From Spirodela intermedia (Eukaryota > Streptophyta > Magnoliopsida > Alismatales > Araceae), in assembly GCA_902729315.2 (NCBI GenBank), contig LR746264.1, forward strand, positions 2,217,378-2,281,377: a DNA stretch of 64,000 nt, in the 5' to 3' direction. The notes under the pieces were generated by a model. That model saw only the letters and a list, made by a program, of their open reading frames with translations, made no database searches and was not told the origin of the DNA. Every line of letters starts with the position of its first letter. Within the stretch, counting starts at the first letter, position 1. Shown here one piece after another: positions 40,701 to 58,809 of this stretch. The position numbers were made by a program, and so were the translations under genes.

Positions 40701-42098
40701 CTTGCTTATATGTCAAAGTTGAAGAAGCTCTCTTCAAAATGTCTGTTAACTGCTTCATCAAAGTTTCAGCAAACTGTCGTACTTTCTTATGTGTTATTAT
40801 TCTTACATGAGACTATTTAAGTTAATGAAGTTTGCGTTTCATTATATTATGTAATCTTATTAAAAAATTAAAGGCTATCATGTGTACTTATCTCTTATCA
40901 ATAACTTGGTAAGTGAAAATATTGTACTATGTCCAAGATAACCCATTGAAATCAGGGAGACTCTTGAGGGATACTGTCCAAATAGACACTAATCTATAAG
41001 AAACATTTGTGAATATATTCACAAAATATTCCTATTGTCCATTGCGGTCCAAAGTATTGCAATTTGACCTTCCTTGAGTTTCTGAAACCCACCAAGAACC
41101 AGTCGGAAATCAAACTCGTGAAACTTTTGATTTAACCATTAAAAGTATAGAAAATTGAAAAAAAATTTATAAATGTTCATTTGAGCCACAATTTTGATAA
41201 ATTCATTAAATGGATTTGACGAATATTTCTTATTATGAGTACACTTTTTAATAACTTTAAGCTTCTTTTTAAGCATCCCTTTTGAGTTTAATATTGGAGT
41301 GTGCCTCTTTACAAGGGTTATTTATATACAATAGTTTATCAAATAAATAATGAATTTACGTGTAACTATCTATGTTGTAACATTTTAGCTAGAAGTTTGA
41401 AATTGGACATGAAGAGAAAGGCTTTTGTTTATTTTCATTTGATGATTTCTTAGATATATTAAAATATGCATTTCTAAATTTTGAGAAAACTGCCTCAAAT
41501 AATCATTGGTGCAAGAATGTAGTGGCCCGTGCACTTGCTAAAATATCCCCATATGATTGAGTATGTCAATGAAATGTAGTCAGGCTAGAAACAATCGCGC
41601 TAAATTTCAGAAATCTGGTGTTTAAAATTTAATTCTGATTTTCCTCTAATGGATCAAACTGGAGGATTTAGTGACCATGAAAATCAGATGGTAGTTGAGA
41701 AAAAATCACATGCATGGCAAAAACTTATGAGTCATGTGACATACTAGAAATGGAAGAAAGGAAGAAAGTAGATCAAAAATGTAAATTTTGTCTGAAGCCT
41801 TATGATCTTGAAGTTAATTGAAGAATTTTCTGCATATTGTTCACCCCCTGAAGTGGCATCTAATATAGTGTCTTGGAAATTTATTTCTGAAAATCGGAAG
41901 AAAAGTTATATAAAAAGTAACGCTTTTCTGCAAAATTAAGTGAGGTCATGCTATAATGTACGTTAGTATGGTATTATTGGGCCTTTTGAAGACCAAAAAG
42001 TTTAACATCTCCACACGACTCGAAGTACTACTGCCAGATAATTTGACAAAGATGGGGTCATCTTTCGGGAGTTCAAAAGGGATGACATCTGCGGTCGG

Positions 42099-42100
<2 letters not shown>
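34760..42100. other. Long AT-rich intergenic region
   Basis: No gene or transposon protein seen in about 7.3 kb. A CT-rich stretch around 36050-36200 is followed by GC-moderate sequence to 36370. An imperfect tandem duplication lies at 36714-36853. The rest is AT-rich with only short frames. Confidence 0.55.
36714..36853. repeat. Imperfect two-copy tandem repeat, 78-bp period
   Basis: TTCTCCCATACATATTGGAT and TTCTCCCGTACAGATTCGAT begin the two copies. Both end with TGCATTGCAGATT(A/G)CG followed by TCTCAACTTCTAA. Confidence 0.85.

Positions 42101-42139
<39 letters not shown>
42101..42139 (+). repeat. CT microsatellite
   Basis: About 19 TC units. It is followed by TATATCTA-type repeats to about 42210. 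No gene start could be attached to it, though a TATA-like TTTAAATATAAG at about 42621-42632 lies 500 bp downstream. Confidence 0.9.
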
Positions 42140-42143
<4 letters not shown>

Positions 42144-43470
42144 TACTTCGTAGATTCGTCCATCTACGTTTACATATATATCTATATCTATCTACCTATA
42201 TATATATACGTCCATGTGCGTTTTCTCTCTTAATCTATATCCTTATCTCTCTTTCCTTCTCTCATCTGTAGACACGCAACTGTGATAGATGATGCGTCTA
42301 AGCAAAAGCTGCGAGGACGCTGACACCTTCTTTACTGTTAATCCCAGAATTCACAAAATCTCACTGTTAAAAGGAGTACGTCCACTATCTCCAATCCGAG
42401 TTAGTCTCATAAAGGTCAACAGGTACTTTATGAGCCACTGCCATAAGTCTTCGATAATGATCTCTCATTTATTAGCGCCAGCGATATCTTTGTCCGTTCC
42501 GGGCTGTTTTCCTTGCCCCCTTTCCCACTCGAGCTGGCGAGGAGCCGATCGCTTGGCTCGCTTCGTTCCACGAGTAACACGGACGACCGCCGTTCCCCAC
42601 CATGAAGCGCTGGAAAGGCCATTTAAATATAAGCCACAAGGAGTCTGTTTCCTTCCCTCCTTAGCGATGACAGTCGCCGTGGCTGGTAATCTCACGGGAT
42701 GAGAATTTGAGACGAAGTTCCGAGTCAACAAATATGCGAGGGGCATCGTCCGGGAAAATAAATACTAAGAGTAGGAAATGGCACACTGCCCAAAATTCTC
42801 TTCTCAGGAACGTCCGTCAGTAGTTGGGAAAATATCCATCTGTCGTCATTTCAATGACAATTTATTCCTACCACAGACAACCAGAGAAGATATTTTCGAC
42901 CCGGAAAGTATGAGCACGCTGCGAAATACGAGCACATCTGCGTCATGCTCTTCATGTCCGTCATCAGTTGGAATGCCGTGGATGAACACTGAGCATGAGA
43001 AGGCTGATGATGTGGGTTCCCCGCCACATCTCTATCTGGCACATGTTAACTTACACCAGTAAATATGCCTGCCTATCCTCCAACATCATTGTGTGCAGAA
43101 CATTCCACATGAGAATTCTTTATAGCCACATGGCCACTATAAGGGCAGGCGAAGTGGCCCATTAAAGACGACAAGGGTTTCCAAATTTGCAATTTGGGAG
43201 TAGTGGTCCTTGGACATGTGATACCGAATCGGGACCGGAGAACTTAATTTCCTGAACAATATTTGTCCATATTAATGACTCGATTCCTTGAATGTGAAGA
43301 TTTAGACTATATAGAAGTGAAGATTTAGTTTCAAAAGTTCATTGAACCCAACCTATTTCGTCTTAAATGCCTTGGTAACCACTACGAAAGGGCATCTTTT
43401 TCAACGGAAGGGGCTGCAAGTACAAGCAAAGCTTCGTGTAAGAAATCCACGGATCAGCTATCTGACAAGA

Positions 43471-43473
<3 letters not shown>

Positions 43474-43506
<33 letters not shown>
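43474..43506 (+). repeat. GA microsatellite
   Basis: About 16 GA units in otherwise unassigned intergenic DNA. The Glu/Arg frame through it is an artefact. Confidence 0.9.
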
Positions 43507-43510
<4 letters not shown>

Positions 43511-44033
43511 AGGTTAGAAGTCGTAGCCCAAATTTCGATGGAGGATGTGGAGTATATTGAGGGGTACGTCTCTCCTTGACCAAGAATCTTCTAAGCTTTC
43601 CAGAGGAATCTAAACGAGGTCGTAGCCTTGACGATGTTTCTTCGCCGTTGGATGCGCGCAGACTTTATTGACTTCAATCACGTACGTGGCTTCCACGTTT
43701 TCGTGATAGACTCGCTGACTCACATGCTGTCTCTCCGTTTTCTCCGGATCGGCGTCAGCTGGCCGAGCACCGCGGATACAGGACGTCACAACTACCCATC
43801 GCTAGTATGAATAAATTTGAAGTTGGAAAGATTTATCTTGGTGCCTATGCGGGCCACAGATCGGATAAAAGGCATTCAATGGACAGAAAGAAAGATGCGA
43901 CAGTAGCTCAGAATGTACGGCTGGGCTCAGTTTTTATCTTGTTCACCATTAACGACCCTTATCCCTTGACAAAAATTAGAGTATGGTTCCGCGGTAAAAT
44001 TCCCTTGAAAAAAATTCCGCGCTTTGAAGTTGT

Positions 44034-44441
44034 TTAATCATGATTTCTCTTGGCCACAGGACGAAAAAGGACGGCCGCAGGATCCGATTCCTGTGCAGCA
44101 ATCAAAATTGCGCGTAAGGGAGACATCGAGTTCCTTCTCTGATCTTTAGCCTTAACCCCCGGATCTCCACTCTGCAAGTTTTCTTCTTCTGCGGTAGGCG
44201 GTTTTTGTCTCATCGAACTCCCTGACTTTAGAATGGTCGTAGTCTTAGAGGGAGTGTGGTTTCCATGGTATTTTTGAGATTGCATTGACCCGATACCATG
44301 GGCTTCCACTTTATGGTATTGAACGACTGTTGTACCATCAACTTTGACAAGGAAATGAAACCTGTAAATTTGGGCGGCCACACTTGTCCCTTTCACTCCA
44401 TAGAAAATGCTAACATCCATGGAAATTACCATCTCAAAATG
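44034..44441 (-). CDS. Possible coding exon, unknown product
   Basis: The minus strand is open for 135 codons from an acceptor-like TATCTGTAG (ending at 44442) to a TAA at 44034-44036. It would encode HFEMVISMDVSIFYGVKG, then FHFLVKVDGTTVVQYHKVEA and an AILIAAQESDPAAVLFRP stretch near the end. Composition is protein-like and not low complexity, but I recognise no family and cannot find neighbouring exons. It may be a relic or a chance frame. Confidence 0.25.
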   Translation of the reverse strand, partial: HFEMVISMDVSIFYGVKGTSVAAQIYRFHFLVKVDGTTVVQYHKVEAHGIGSMQSQKYHGNHTPSKTTTILKSGSSMRQKPPTAEEENLQSGDPGVKAKDQRRNSMSPLRAILIAAQESDPAAVLFRPVAKRNHD

Positions 44442-44442
44442 C

Positions 44443-45713
44443 TACAGATAAAAATGTTGCCGGTCAGCTTTTAAATTTAAGAAGAAGACAAATCACAGAT
44501 ATAATCATCAGCTAGCTCACTCACGACATAAGGGCTTTAATCAATGTGACAGGTTTAAAAATGGAAAAAATTAGTGAATCACATTGATTTGGTAAAACCT
44601 TATGTATTTACATTGTCCCTTGGAAGTCAAGAGAAAAAAGACCGATCACAAAGACCAATAGGAAGAGAGTAGAGTAGGAGATCTCATGTATGTCATAGAA
44701 TGTTATCCGTTGACATGTTCTTCCACTTGATTCTCATTGTACTTGATTGAGTACCACATGATGGTTCATCTCAAGACGGCTCCATTCATCGCAGTCCATA
44801 TAATGCTTTGCTTTTGGAAAAGTATATTTCCCTTGTTCTGCATTTTTCATGGATATGTGCTAGTCTACTTCATACTTAAGAACAATCGAGTATTGATTTG
44901 TAATGATTCACGGCATATTAATCACGACAGAAAAAAAAAAAAACTTGATATAGTTTTGCCAAATCAAGTGAAATACTACCATCTTAGAAATTGATTCCTC
45001 TCACCGAACTTGGAAGTGACCTTGGAGAAATGTCTAGGAAGCCCACTCCTGTGAAGTAGGACCACCTGTCGCTCACGGCCATGGGAACTGTCGGCATTGT
45101 CCCACTCCAGAGCATATTCCAGAATAGCACCACGCCTAAGCCCATCAATATATGCTCCGGAATCCCCTTCACAATCCGCAGGCTACCGTTAATTTTCTGC
45201 CTTTTTCCGGAGACCAGTCCTTGAAAAAAATTCAATTGGTAGTGGGGGGGATATCCCTTTACAAGGAGTTTTCGAAAAGCTTACTCTTTTTAATACCCGG
45301 AAGCATTCATCTGACTGCTCACTACAAGCTCTCCCACTTAAGGGAAAGAGGAGAGCCTGTTCTTCGGAGGAAACCCCGCAGAAACGACGGCGTCCGTCAT
45401 TTGTACCCACTAAGCTCCTGATAGGCCCGGCGTGTTCTGAATTTGACCAAGTCCCGTAGAATCTCCGGTTCAACGCGCATAGCGGAGAAAGAACCTAACA
45501 ACGTGTTGATCTAGATCTAAAGGCCTCCCTGTCTGTCGCTACGTTGAAGACAACATGAAGAGAGGGTGGCTCTCCTGATCGCCACAATTCCACGCTTAAT
45601 CGAATCCTAGGGTGCTGTTTGCACTACACAGTAAAAGAGTATAGAAAACACGAGTAGCGGTGGGCTTCTGTCCTTTTGTTCACGTTCACGTGGCCCGATC
45701 CCCAAGGCACATC
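44443..45713. other. Intergenic between the weak 44 kb frame and the transporter
   Basis: AT-rich to about 44990. From 45000 to 45480 the composition is closer to coding DNA, and a minus-strand frame at 45235-44984 contains a hydrophobic HILMGLGVVLFWNMLWSGTM segment. I recognise nothing in it and no splice model was convincing. The region 45500-45713 is the 3' flank of the transporter gene. Confidence 0.4.
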
Positions 45714-47561
45714 TCATCTTGTTTCTCGGGTTTGCTCCGAGCTTTCATTTTTTATCCGGCGCTCGCCGTCGGTGGTGGTGGTGGCGCCGCCGGCTGAATT
45801 CTCAGCCACCGGAACCATCTGCGTCTCTTCACCGTTTGCGGCAGCACCCTCCCGGAACTTGGCGTAGATGTCGCTCTTGTAGAACTCCCTCGTCCTTAAA
45901 ACCAGCATTAAGGAGACCAGCACGCCGAAGAGAGTCACGGCAGTGACAATGAGGAAGGACAAGCGGAAGCACTTCACGCCGATGCAGGTGAGGTCCTTCC
46001 CGCCAGCCTTGGCGGCGACGGCGGTGGCGAGCCCGGCGGCCCTCTGCTTCTCGGCCTCCCGGTCGTAGAGCTGGCCGGCGACCTTGACGTTCAGCAGGTA
46101 CGATCCCACGGGGCTTGCCACAGCGCCGAAGTTGTAGAGGGTGGAATAGTACTTGAGACCGAACAGCTCGGAGATGATGGCGAAGACGAGCGGCCACTGG
46201 GCGCCGAAGCAGAAGCCGATGATGACGGACGCCACGTAGAGCGATCCGGGAAGGCCGAAGGCTATGAGGAGGTGGCCGACGCAGGAGAGGAGGAGGACGA
46301 GGGTGAGCACGAGCGTCCGGGGGAATCGGTACCGGGTCAGGAAGATCTCGGAGCAGAACCCGGCGACGACGCGACCAAGATAGTTCCAGATGCTAATCAG
46401 GGAGACGAAGGTCCCGATGGTTCGCTGTGGGTACCCCAGCGACTCCCCGATCTGGCCCATGTTGTCGATGGCCGTCAGCGTGCCGCCGATACCGCAGATT
46501 GTGGCGATGAAGAGAATCATCATGTCCAGACTCACCAGAGCCTGCAAAATGCTGAAGTCCTCCCCCCTCCCGGGGCCCCGGAAAACCTCCACCACCCTTC
46601 CCCATCCCGTTTTCATGATTTTTGTCTCCTCCGATAGGGACACCTTGGGCAGTGGTTGGGGCGCCGCCGGAGTCGATTGTTTTTCGATGGTGAGGCCGTG
46701 GAGCTCCTGGTTGCGTAGCCATGACTTGAGCTCCACTCTGAAGACGATTATCAGAGGAAGGAAGAGAATGATGAGGATGACAGCGGCGCTAGCATCATAG
46801 GCTTGACGTGGTAAGGTGACGCTATTATGAACGATGATGGCGACCATGAGGTAGCCGGCCAGGACCAGCGATACATAGAGGAAGTAGTAGAAGACCTTCA
46901 GCTCGCTTTTGCCGCTTCCAGGGATGGGTTTCATTATGCGGATGGTGGGGATGAAGAGGATGGATATGGCGGCGGGGAGCCAGGCAATAAGGAGGACGAG
47001 GGACTTGGAGTCATCCCCGTAAAAGGCGTAGAAGAGCTGGGTGAAGATGGCGCCGCTGAGGCCAACGAAGCCCTTGAGCAACCCCAGGACGACCCCCCTG
47101 CTCTCGGGGAAGTTCTTCACGCAGGTGACAAGAGAGCCGGTGTTGGCGAAAGACTGAGAGTCGGCCCCGATGCAGATGTAGAGGCACATCTGCCAGAAGC
47201 GGGGCTTTGCCGTCCTTCCGGTGATGGCCAGGTAGATCATAAGATAGCCGAAGAGGTTCATGCCAGCGCCTATAGCGAGGACGACCCACGGCGGCGTGAC
47301 CTCGGCGATGAGGCCGGAGATAACGCCGATGTTGGCGCCGAGGTCCTTGAAGAACCCGAGGGTGTTCAGGGTCTGCTGATCGTAACCGAGAGAGGATTTT
47401 ATGTCCTTGGAGTAGATGCCGAAGATATAGGTGGCGCCGGCGGCGGACATGATCAACATGGACGCAAACACCATGAACCATCGTCCACGGACGACGTAGG
47501 AGGTGAACCGCAGAGAATCCGCCATCCCGGAGACACCGCCGGTGGCGCCGTCGACCGCCAT
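45714..47561 (-). CDS. Nodulin-like major facilitator superfamily transporter (NFD4-like), single exon
   Basis: A 615-residue intronless frame from ATG at 47561 to TGA at 45714. I chose this ATG because the 32 codons before it in the open frame lack an ATG and are Arg/Glu-rich leader. The N-terminal half is the Nodulin-like domain: RGRWFMVFASMLIMSAAGAT, YIFGIYSKDIKSSLGYDQ, LNTLGFFKDLGANIGVISGL and the signature FPESRGVVLGLLKGFVGLSG. A hydrophilic loop (about residues 305-360) separates it from the second transmembrane half, with GQIGESLGYP, WNYLGRV and FGAQWPLVFAIISELFGLKY. About twelve membrane helices can be counted. Relatives sit in the plasma membrane or tonoplast; substrates of most are unknown. 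The C-terminus is soluble and rich in Glu, Thr and Arg. GC-rich throughout, unlike the flanking DNA. Confidence 0.93.
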   Translation of the reverse strand: MAVDGATGGVSGMADSLRFTSYVVRGRWFMVFASMLIMSAAGATYIFGIYSKDIKSSLGYDQQTLNTLGFFKDLGANIGVISGLIAEVTPPWVVLAIGAGMNLFGYLMIYLAITGRTAKPRFWQMCLYICIGADSQSFANTGSLVTCVKNFPESRGVVLGLLKGFVGLSGAIFTQLFYAFYGDDSKSLVLLIAWLPAAISILFIPTIRIMKPIPGSGKSELKVFYYFLYVSLVLAGYLMVAIIVHNSVTLPRQAYDASAAVILIILFLPLIIVFRVELKSWLRNQELHGLTIEKQSTPAAPQPLPKVSLSEETKIMKTGWGRVVEVFRGPGRGEDFSILQALVSLDMMILFIATICGIGGTLTAIDNMGQIGESLGYPQRTIGTFVSLISIWNYLGRVVAGFCSEIFLTRYRFPRTLVLTLVLLLSCVGHLLIAFGLPGSLYVASVIIGFCFGAQWPLVFAIISELFGLKYYSTLYNFGAVASPVGSYLLNVKVAGQLYDREAEKQRAAGLATAVAAKAGGKDLTCIGVKCFRLSFLIVTAVTLFGVLVSLMLVLRTREFYKSDIYAKFREGAAANGEETQMVPVAENSAGGATTTTDGERRIKNESSEQTRETR

Positions 47562-47769
47562 CTCCCCTCTCCTCCTCTCTTCCTCTTTCTCTTCTCGCTG
47601 TTCTGGGTTATTTCTATCTTTGTTGTCTGCCCGACGACTGAATTCTCCAGGTATCACGGGAGCATACTCGATGCAGCGGAAGGGACAGTGAAGCCGGACT
47701 TTGAGGAGGAGAATCTCTTCCCAGCTGCGCCTTACAGCCGCTGGAGTGCGGTCCAGGGAGCTTCTACGG

Positions 47770-47778
47770 TTTTTATAA
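47770..47778 (-). promoter_or_regulatory. Probable TATA box of the transporter gene
   Basis: TTATAAAAA on the minus strand, about 210 bp upstream of the ATG at 47561. It would give a leader of about 180 nt. Confidence 0.45.
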
Positions 47779-47799
47779 CGTAGATAGAGATAAAAATGT

Positions 47800-49323
47800 A
47801 TTAACTATATTTAGGGAGTGGAGGACTTGACTAACTTGGCGAGAGCGACCGGCGGACAGCTAGAGAGAGAGACACACACACACATACACACAGAATTTCA
47901 GTGGGGCGGCGCCCCTTGAAAGGTACTTGCGTTGACTTCTTTGACTGAAGACTTCCCGGCGAAATGTGGATTGGGTTGAAGGCATTTATTCCAAAGGGCT
48001 GCTCCTTATCAGGAGTACCAGCTTCTGCCTACCATGCAAACTAAGACAAAAGAATGCTTACAAAAATACTAAAAAAGTCCAATAAATCTATATTACTGAG
48101 AATATCTCAATATTATTTATTGGGCAATAAATAATATGTTATTTAGCTGAGAGTATTGAGGTTAATGATTTACATACGATTAAATAGCACAACGTTCTGG
48201 TCGCCAACTACTTAGTAATGAAAAGAATTATCCAAGAGTACTATCGGATTATTGGTGCCACGGGCCAAGGACCGGTGACGATCTTGTGCATCTCGAATAT
48301 ATTGACTCAGGACAGATTCATGAACACGTTGACTTCTTCTCCTACAACTTTGCTAATACTCGTAACATGAACAAGTCTTGCTGTTACCAATGGCAGAATG
48401 CCGAGGAGCGACGTATTCAGCAACATGATCTGCCAATACCAAGCCCATCATTTCCTCAGTATCTCTGAAGAGTTGACTCGGAGAGTTTTTCCTTTTTTTT
48501 TCAAACTGCTATATGTTCATTTGATTATGTTGTTACTTTTAGTTCTATCTCACTCCAGAAGGAACTAACACTGATTATTTGAAATTGATTCCGGACCAGT
48601 TAATTCAATAACTATAAATAAAGGAGTATGATCTCCTATGAAATACAATAGAGTGGTAGATTCACTCATATATTTAGCCATAAAAAATGGGCTGAACATT
48701 GGGCCTAGTAAATTCAATAACTTCTGCTGCTTCATATATCTTCCACATGGGTTGTCATCCTGTGCGCACAGTGGTCCGCACAAAAGGAGTGTCAGGGAAA
48801 CTGCTGGGTGATCAACTCCGGAAGAGAAGTGTAGGCGAAAGCAAGAAAAAGAGAGGGTTTTATCACGCTTTTTGTCATGGGAATGGTTTCAATCTCAGCG
48901 CATAATGGTAGTAGTTTTGATGGAAAATCGATATCAGAATTTCACACAAGAGGAACCAATCTCTGAATTCTTACTAAAAATGTTCAAGATTTCTATTCCC
49001 TCAGTAAATGGTCGAATAATTTTAAGATTAAATATCTACAAGATGAATAAATCTGAATCAATCATCAAGGAAGAAATCCCATAAATTAGTGATTGAGAAT
49101 CAAGGACCACAGAGACAATAAATTCATTAACGTTCAGGAATGCCCTCATTGAATCTTCTTCAGTGAAACTATATACCCAACAGGAGAACATAAGATCTAA
49201 CCCTTGAGAGGCACATCCTCATCTAACAGATAACTATATAATACAAGCAAATGGTCTGATTATCAAAACTGCCTTACTTTACTGCTTTCAAGGACAACAG
49301 ATCATTGCAAGGAAGTACAATCA
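47800..49323. other. Intergenic between transporter and aldo-keto reductase
   Basis: A short CA run lies at 47871-47890. Beyond about 48000 the sequence is AT-rich with no coding signal. Confidence 0.5.
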
Positions 49324-56091
<6,768 letters not shown>

Positions 56092-56639
56092 CTCCTCCAA
56101 CGTCAACCACTCCCGAAGACACTGCGCAGAATAGCCCGCAGGAACCTGGAGAAGCAGGAAGCACAAGGGAAGAGACCCGCTTTAAAGGCGCTGCACCTTG
56201 CGAGTGAGACCCGACTGAGACGGCCCACGGCAAAGATTCTCATCTTCACCCTCCCTCATTCCCACGAGAACCGTCATTCCTCACCTACCCACTAACCAAG
56301 ATTCCGGCAGCTCTCCCCTGTCCCATCCAGAAGAACAGTTGTGGTATCAAGCCATGGACTTCCCAAGCTTGTCGTGATCTTCAAGATCAAGCCAAAATGG
56401 TGGAGCGACATGATCTTAACCCAAGCTAGTCCAGAGAGAGTACGGTAGCATTTTCCCCCCAGCCCGCCTTTTTTTTTTTTAGGATTCCCAGCGGCCTTCG
56501 ATGAGGAACTTGGGGACCATCTAAGCCGCTATCATTCCGCACAGAAGGTTACATACCCACCAGGGAGGAATAAGGCAAGCATATATGATTGCTACTCTTC
56601 TCATGGTTCACAATTCTGAGAAGCTAAGGTACTAGAATT

Positions 56640-56926
56640 CATCAAAGGAATTACTCATTGTGTCCCACAACGTCACACAAATTCTTTTGAGACTTCAGAG
56701 TTTTAGCTCAGCCTTTTGTCAATACTTTTTGAGATAGATAGGGGTGGATTAAGCCCCCTACTCTTTTATCCCTTTTTCTCTCTAATGGGCCCCTGATGGG
56801 CCCAATATACTCTAGAAAGATTAAAGACAAAGTGACCAGCTAGAGGGTTGTTATAATAAATGGGAAGAATATTCGAGCATCATGAATGAGAAAAAAGGGG
56901 AAAGTGGTGTTTTGCCTAAGAGAGAT

Positions 56927-56966
<40 letters not shown>

Positions 56967-57110
56967 CTCTCAAAAGATTATCATTTGACTCACAAGTTCT
57001 TGCTCTAGGCTTTTTGCCAAAGTCTTAATTCTTTCATTCTTTATCGTTCAATTATTTTCACTATTTGTCTTGCTATTCAAGCCACATGTTCTCATCATTA
57101 CTGTCAGATC
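56640..57110. repeat. Diverged repeat T, left copy, with GA microsatellite
   Basis: Contains ATTCTTTTGAGAC..TTTTAGCTCAGCCTTTTG (56680-56720), a pure GA tract at 56934-56964, and TCCTCTCAAAAGATTATCAT to ATTTTCACTATTTGTCTT (56965-57070). Related pieces recur at 60955-61080 and 61334-61390. Confidence 0.55.
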
Positions 57111-58809
57111 CAAGTTCATTAGCACACAAGTCTCAGTGATTGAAGAATTTAAAACCTAAAGAAGAAGATATAGATGTAAAGACAAGTTGCAACAATGCTT
57201 AGAGATCAAAAAAGCCATAAAATAATTTGAAGTTGAAAAATAATATAGAAAACCTAACTCATGAAAACAATAGAAGAGATCTAATAGCTAATCTAATTGA
57301 TGGAGAAAATAGAGGCAAAGAAAAAATAATCACTTAGTAGATTGAGAATCAAGTATGAGGTGAAAGAAAAGATTTCAAGTGAAAAAGTATAACTACAAAA
57401 GATGGGACTTAAATTGAAAAAAAGCTTAGTAATTCACTATGGTGATAAGTTAGAATTACTACAACAAGTTATGAACGGGTAGAAAATGACTAGAGATGTC
57501 ATTATTCAGTAGAGAAAACTTAGATGGATGATTTTTTTGAAAACATATGTACATTTTACTATGAAGAAAATAACAAGGTTGAGAAGCTCATGATAGTGAG
57601 AATAAGTTTCAAAGATAAGGTTCTAGCTTGCTTATAATGAACAAATGTAATGGATTACACAATTAAGATCCGAGACAACAATTCCTAGACATTTGAATTT
57701 TTACAAACATTAAACTTGTGCAAATGATTTATGGACATTAAGCAGCATAGATCAATAGTAGAATTAAAATTAAATTTTGAATTTGTGTCAATGTCTATAA
57801 AACAATTATCAAATGAAGTATTAGGGAGCAGTTTCATTAAGATTGAAGTAAGACACTACAGTAGAAGCTGAACTCCATAAACCATCAGGTTGAAATTAAT
57901 AATGGAGAGTGTTTAATTTGTAGAAAATAAAAATAATGCTCTTATACCAACCAAGAAATCTAGTCTAATGCCATATAATCATGTGCTATATGAGAGGAAA
58001 AATTCACACATACATTGTGAAGGGACCAAATATAGAAATCACATTCCTAATAAAAGTTATGAAAAGGTCAAAGCCACATAACCACATAAGGTTATATATT
58101 AGAGAATGTATATGCCATCCACTGATGAAAATTATTCCAACATTGAATATAAGGACATCAAACAGCAACTCCATTTGACATAGAAATTCAAACCCAAAAG
58201 AGCAAACAAGTTATCTTTTTCTTGTGATGAAACATATATTTATAGCCTTATTTGCAAGGAGCTAAAAATTGTGCTAGTACATGAAGATGATCAAAAATTA
58301 GTTTCTAATTCAAAGGAGATAGTAAAACCATTCAACAAATTAGAAGACCTTATGATAGACGTGCGATTATTATAAAAATATTGAATTTTCAATGAATTCA
58401 TTGATGGGCTTAACAAAAAAACTAGTTTGATCAGATTGAAAATAAGAATAAATAAAGATTCACAATAAAATGAAAGTGTAAGCAACAATCATAAATTTTA
58501 TTAGTTAACATTCGAAGGATACTATTAAAATATAAAAAAATACAAAGTTGACTTGCAAATAAAAAAAGTTGAAATAAGAGTTGGAAGAGTGGCCTAAATA
58601 TTAACTATAGTAGGAATTATTATTTTATGGTGTTGAAATGATATTTTCTAACAATTCAAGAAATAATCAAGTAATATCAACTACAAATGTTGCTTAAAAA
58701 TATTGTGGGAGGTCACTTAAAATTTCTGCACATCTACAAATGTCTAACTCAAATCATCCACTAGAAAAAAATAAAGGATCAAAAGGTGTGCAATATAGTG
58801 TTTGATATG
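57110..58809 (+). other. AT-rich decayed sequence between repeats, possible retroelement relic
   Basis: Plus-strand frames are short and full of stops. Around 57570-57630 KLMIVRISFKDKVLACL resembles the helix of Gypsy gag proteins, which would fit a very old retroelement between the T repeats. This is a weak resemblance only. Confidence 0.25.

Noticed and set aside
42600-42705. Possible short gene start (TATA-like TTTAAATATAAG and ATGACAGTCGCCGTGGCTGG)
   Set aside because: A TATA, an ATG and a donor-like G/GTAATC are present, but no downstream exon could be found.
45829-46197. Arg/His-rich minus-strand frame inside the transporter gene
   Set aside because: It is the +1 shifted frame of the transporter coding sequence.
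46827-47783. Plus-strand frame of about 318 codons opposite the transporter
   Set aside because: Antisense of a GC-rich coding exon; composition is Glu/Asp/Gly-rich shadow without domain motifs.
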